Source: RGIG5579 sp045590715
GTDB lineage: Bacteria; Bacillota; Clostridia; Oscillospirales; SIG627
Assembly: GCA_045590715.1 (NCBI GenBank)
Contig: JAZNRO010000132.1
Location: 1-5,991, forward strand
DNA: 5,991 nucleotides
Reading direction: 5' to 3'
This document shows, one piece after another, positions 3,337 through 5,991 of this stretch. The notes beneath the pieces are model-generated. The model ran no database searches. It worked only from the letters and a program-made list of their open reading frames with translations, and was not told the origin of the DNA. Positions within the stretch are counted from its first letter, which is position 1. The number at the start of each line of letters is the position of its first letter. The position numbers were made by a program, and so were the translations under genes.

Positions 3337-5667
3337 TTAGTTATTGAAAAGTGCGGTCAGATCCTGGGCCAGCTGATTGATACAGCGCTCTGCAGTACCT
3401 CTTACGTGGCGGGCAGTGTGTACTTCGTGTGCACCGTCGTCTACGCCGCCGGCGTCATCAACTTTCTGCCAAGCTCTTTCACTGGGCATATATCCTAAGT
3501 ATCCGTTGGTGTAACCTGCGGTAATGATGGTCTTTCCACCGCCGGTTGCAGCGTTTACGGCATCTCTTAATGCCACACCGTTCTGGTTGAACATTTCATA
3601 AGGAACGAATACAAAACCGATATCATCACCGATGGTCATGGTCCACAGTTCAATGGTGGTGTGGTGGTAAGGAAGGTTTGCATTGTTCTTCTGGTCAACG
3701 TAAGCGTTATATTCACTTTCGGAATTAAAGCCGGCTACACTCCAGGAAGAAGCGTTTTTCGCAAGGAGGTAATCCTTTTTACAAATACCGCAAGCGGTAT
3801 TGTAGCAGTAGGTACCGTCTGCATGGGCTCTGTAATGGAGATCGGCAAACAGATCGGTTCTGTTTACTTTGATCTTATCAAGGGTGGTAGCCTTTTCACC
3901 GGAAGAACCAACAAGAGCATCAATGGAATTTGCAACGCTTCTGCCGTTTGCCTTGTAGTCAGGGTGCGTGCTCTGACCTCTTCTGGTCATACTAACGTCG
4001 CCGGAAGCACCGTTAATATACAGAAGGTGCATACCCATTTCGCCCTCTACCTTTTCACGGAGCATCTGGATAAAGTCGGAAGAGCCCTTGTCTGCATTTA
4101 TAACGGCGTGCGCCGCGTGGCACTGCCAGTTTACAAGGAGGATATCCTTGCCGGCCGCTCTTTCAAAGCGAACGGTACGAAGGGTTCTGTCAATTCCGTC
4201 TTCATAGCCGCCGGGAATGTAACGACGGTTGTAGCTTACGGTGTCGGAGGTGGTGGTCTCGCCGGTGAAAGCGCCGGTAACGGGGGTCAGATCTTCCAGG
4301 GCGCGCTTTGCGGCAACGGGAAGTCTGGGATAGAAGTAATCGTTGTACCAAGTAGTAACGGTAGCGTCACTGGAACCAACGTTGGGTGCGGAGTGGTTAT
4401 GGGTAGCGTTAAAGAAGATGTGATCGGCGTCAACACCGGTCTTTTCGCTGATATCTGCTACCATGGTCTGGTAAACCTGGTTACGCATGGACTGGATATT
4501 ACGGATATCCAGAGAGAAGATCAGAGATACGGTGCCGTCCGGGTCGCGGAGCGCTACGCAGGAAATAGCAACGGGATCTACAAATTCAGTAGCGTAAGTA
4601 GAGTTCAGCATCACCTTTTCGGTATAGGGGGTAACATCTACTTTACCAAAGCCTGCATAGAAGGTGTTGGGAATGAAGCTGGTCTTTACCATAGCGGTGC
4701 TGTAAACGTAAGCGTTTGCCGCCTGCAGGAAAGAAGCCAGCGCGCCGGAAAGTTCTTCGTAGCCGGCGATACCGCCAAGAGCTACGGCAACGGCGTCTGC
4801 TCGGTCGATACAGTCGTAAACCACCTTGCCGCTGTTATCACGGATGATGATACGCAGTTTTTCCTGACCCTGTTCCGCCTGGAGCGGAACGCGGAAGGAG
4901 AATTTGCCGCCGTTTTCGGTAAGAGCGCAAGAGCCGGTTACGTCAACACTGTTAAAGGTAACGGTCCAGTTTGCGGTTTCGCCTGCGGTCTTTACTTCGC
5001 CTTCATATACCAGGTATACGTCTTCCGCCAGAACGAATTTTCTGGCAGTGAAGCCTCTGGTGGGATTTAAGGGAGTGTTATCAGAAGCGTTACCGCCGGG
5101 ATTTGCAGTAAAGCCGGGATCGGTAAAGCTTAATTCATAGGGCAGATAAGTAGCAGTGCCGCCTGCCTTGTTTCCTACTGCCACACCGTAGTTGGCAAAA
5201 GCCTTCCAAAGGGCAACGGTAACTTGGGAAGCCTGGTTTTCCGCATAATCTGCGGTAGCTTCGTAGTAAGCAACGGAGCTTCTGGCAAGATCGGTCAGAG
5301 AGAAGGTTGCGCTGGGCATAGCGGAACCGGAATAGGTAAAGGCGGTGCTATACTGGGTAGCAGAGAAAGGACCTACGGAGAGAACCTTATAGGTCTTGCC
5401 GGAGGCTGCATCCTGCTTGGTTACAAGATCTGCATCGGTATAGGTTCTGCCGTTAAAGGTGGTGGTGAGAGAAAAAGCACCTTTCTGGGCAAGGATCTCT
5501 GCATCAAAGAAGAGCTGCAGATCTACCTGGTCATCAAAATACAAAGAGGTACCTACCAGCGCACTGGTATCTGCCGCCGCGCTTGCGGGCTGGATCTTAC
5601 CGGGGGTAAAAAGGATCAGCGCACAAAGAAGGAGGCAAACAAGGGTGGAAAATAGGGTTTTTTTCAT
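3337..5667 (-). CDS. Secreted neutral/alkaline ceramidase-family hydrolase with two N-terminal surface modules
   Basis: Predicted exported protein of 776 residues from ATG 5667, chosen because AAAGG lies eight bases upstream; a GTG nine bases earlier overlaps that site. Residues 1-30 form a signal peptide (MKKT, hydrophobic core, ASA then AA). Residues about 40-165 and 207-322 are two related modules, each a beta-rich part (with TTTFNGRTYT and WTVTFNSVDV) followed by a helix-rich end (ATFSLTDLARSSV...WKAFANYG and YEELSGALASFLQAANAY), like modules seen in clostridial surface proteins. Residues about 337-776 match the neutral/alkaline non-lysosomal ceramidase domain: GFGKVDVTP, ATHNHSAP (His423, His425), NWQCHAAH (His517, His520), NGASGDVS (candidate nucleophile Ser559), VPYEMF (Glu691) and GYTNGYLGY (Tyr719-726). 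In characterised members two His, one Glu and one Tyr bind zinc, and the enzyme splits ceramide into sphingosine and fatty acid. Here the substrate is unproven. The C-terminal beta domain of full-length ceramidases seems absent. There is no sortase motif, so it is probably released or held non-covalently. Confidence 0.85.
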   Translation of the reverse strand: MKKTLFSTLVCLLLCALILFTPGKIQPASAAADTSALVGTSLYFDDQVDLQLFFDAEILAQKGAFSLTTTFNGRTYTDADLVTKQDAASGKTYKVLSVGPFSATQYSTAFTYSGSAMPSATFSLTDLARSSVAYYEATADYAENQASQVTVALWKAFANYGVAVGNKAGGTATYLPYELSFTDPGFTANPGGNASDNTPLNPTRGFTARKFVLAEDVYLVYEGEVKTAGETANWTVTFNSVDVTGSCALTENGGKFSFRVPLQAEQGQEKLRIIIRDNSGKVVYDCIDRADAVAVALGGIAGYEELSGALASFLQAANAYVYSTAMVKTSFIPNTFYAGFGKVDVTPYTEKVMLNSTYATEFVDPVAISCVALRDPDGTVSLIFSLDIRNIQSMRNQVYQTMVADISEKTGVDADHIFFNATHNHSAPNVGSSDATVTTWYNDYFYPRLPVAAKRALEDLTPVTGAFTGETTTSDTVSYNRRYIPGGYEDGIDRTLRTVRFERAAGKDILLVNWQCHAAHAVINADKGSSDFIQMLREKVEGEMGMHLLYINGASGDVSMTRRGQSTHPDYKANGRSVANSIDALVGSSGEKATTLDKIKVNRTDLFADLHYRAHADGTYCYNTACGICKKDYLLAKNASSWSVAGFNSESEYNAYVDQKNNANLPYHHTTIELWTMTIGDDIGFVFVPYEMFNQNGVALRDAVNAATGGGKTIITAGYTNGYLGYMPSERAWQKVDDAGGVDDGAHEVHTARHVRGTAERCINQLAQDLTALFNN

Positions 5668-5674
5668 AACGTAC

Positions 5675-5681
5675 ACCTTTT
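5675..5681 (-). promoter_or_regulatory. Ribosome binding site that decides the ceramidase-like start
   Basis: On the - strand AAAGGTG ends just before TACGTTATG, placing AAAGG eight bases from ATG 5667. The GTG at 5676-5674 overlaps this site and so is an unlikely start. The ATG begins with MKK, typical of a signal peptide. Confidence 0.7.
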
Positions 5682-5744
5682 CTGTTTTGTTTTCCTTGGG
5701 GATTTGATATCTAGCGTAAGTACTAGAGATTCTTACACATTTTC

Positions 5745-5773
5745 ATTATAGCAAAAAATATTTTTGATTTCAA
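5745..5773 (-). promoter_or_regulatory. Sigma-A promoter of the ceramidase-like gene
   Basis: On the - strand the -35 box TTGAAA (5773-5768) and the -10 box TATAAT (5750-5745) are 17 bp apart, with TGC before the -10 (extended -10). Transcription should start near 5738, leaving a leader of about 70 bases. The leader contains the short inverted repeat GTAAG/CTTAC (5716-5736), too weak to call a riboswitch. AT-rich DNA upstream of the -35 (5774-5822) could act as an UP-like element. Confidence 0.85.
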
Positions 5774-5991
5774 TAGTAAAATTTTCTTTTTCCCACTTGC
5801 ACAAAAATTTTTTGTTTTTTTATGGAGAGTGTAAAAAACCGCCTTCCCCGAACGTGATGCTCTTATCGGAGAATTTGTAATCATCTGTTGAGAACCGGCA
5901 TCGCGTTTGTGCATACAAATGCAGCCCCGCAGTAGTCCAAAGCCATATAACGAACAAAAAGAGAGAACAAATCGGAAGCCCGAAATGTCCT
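5774..5991. other. AT-rich flank and undecided sequence at the right edge
   Basis: Bases 5774-5822 are AT-rich and include the palindrome ACAAAAA/TTTTTGT. From the right edge, all three - strand frames are open for at least 36 codons. One ends at TGA near 5881, one at TAA 5820-5822, and one runs on to 5723 through the promoter just described. None has a recognisable motif or a clear ribosome binding site. One of them may be the 3' end of a gene lying outside the window, most plausibly the frame ending at 5820, but I cannot choose. Confidence 0.35.

Noticed and set aside
3661..5070. Long + strand ORF of 469 codons antisense to the ceramidase-like gene
   Set aside because: It is the complement of a gene with a signal peptide, catalytic motifs, promoter and terminator. 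Its own product is Gly/Val-rich with no recognisable motif and there is no promoter for it. It arises from the codon bias of the real gene.
5677..5738. Riboswitch in the leader of the ceramidase-like gene
   Set aside because: The leader is only about 70 bases, with a 5-bp inverted repeat and no recognisable conserved core.
5723..5914. 63-codon - strand ORF at the right end
   Set aside because: Its second half crosses the strong promoter of the ceramidase-like gene and is Lys/Phe-rich translation of AT-rich DNA.

Overview
The window looks like a chromosomal segment of a low-to-moderate GC Firmicute, most likely a clostridial gut-type bacterium (Oscillospiraceae-like). The grounds are consensus sigma-A promoters, strong AGGAG-type ribosome binding sites, a short multi-S1-domain protein, a secreted enzyme carrying surface-protein modules of clostridial type, and GTAGGGGCG palindromic intergenic repeats. 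The taxon is an inference; no rRNA gene or other marker is present.

Left third (1-1850), read on the + strand and probably part of an integrated mobile element. It holds a tyrosine recombinase (166-1017) with a complete R-K-H-x-x-R-H-Y active site but an odd start: the only good ribosome binding site leads to an ATG at 130 whose frame stops after four codons. Next come about 360 bp of very AT-rich DNA with seven copies of TAACTT/AAGTTA, then a 116-residue protein ending in an SSB-like acidic tail (DDGEMPF), then a strong hairpin terminator. Recombinase, repeat-rich AT DNA and a probable single-strand-binding protein suggest an element whose right edge lies near the 3' end of the tRNA-Glu gene. 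No duplicated attachment core is visible inside the window.

Middle (1801-2900), read on the - strand: a tRNA-Glu(CTC) gene with encoded CCA, its own full-consensus promoter (TTGACA, 17 bp, TATAAT) and a downstream terminator. Upstream of it lies a 301-residue protein with S1 RNA-binding domains.

Intergenic block 2888-3336 (about 450 bp): no convincing gene. It contains a composite palindromic repeat (about 2978-3138) with three CGCCCCTAC-type 9-mers and flanking 14-bp direct repeats, then three more inverted repeats, then the terminator of the next gene.

Right half (3337-5667, - strand): one large gene for a secreted protein of about 776 residues. It has a signal peptide, two related N-terminal modules and a C-terminal catalytic domain of the neutral/alkaline ceramidase family. 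A clear sigma-A promoter (TTGAAA, 17 bp, TATAAT) lies about 70 bp upstream and a 13-bp hairpin terminator directly downstream, so it is probably a single-gene transcript. The last 210 bp hold that promoter and a stretch whose coding status cannot be decided here.
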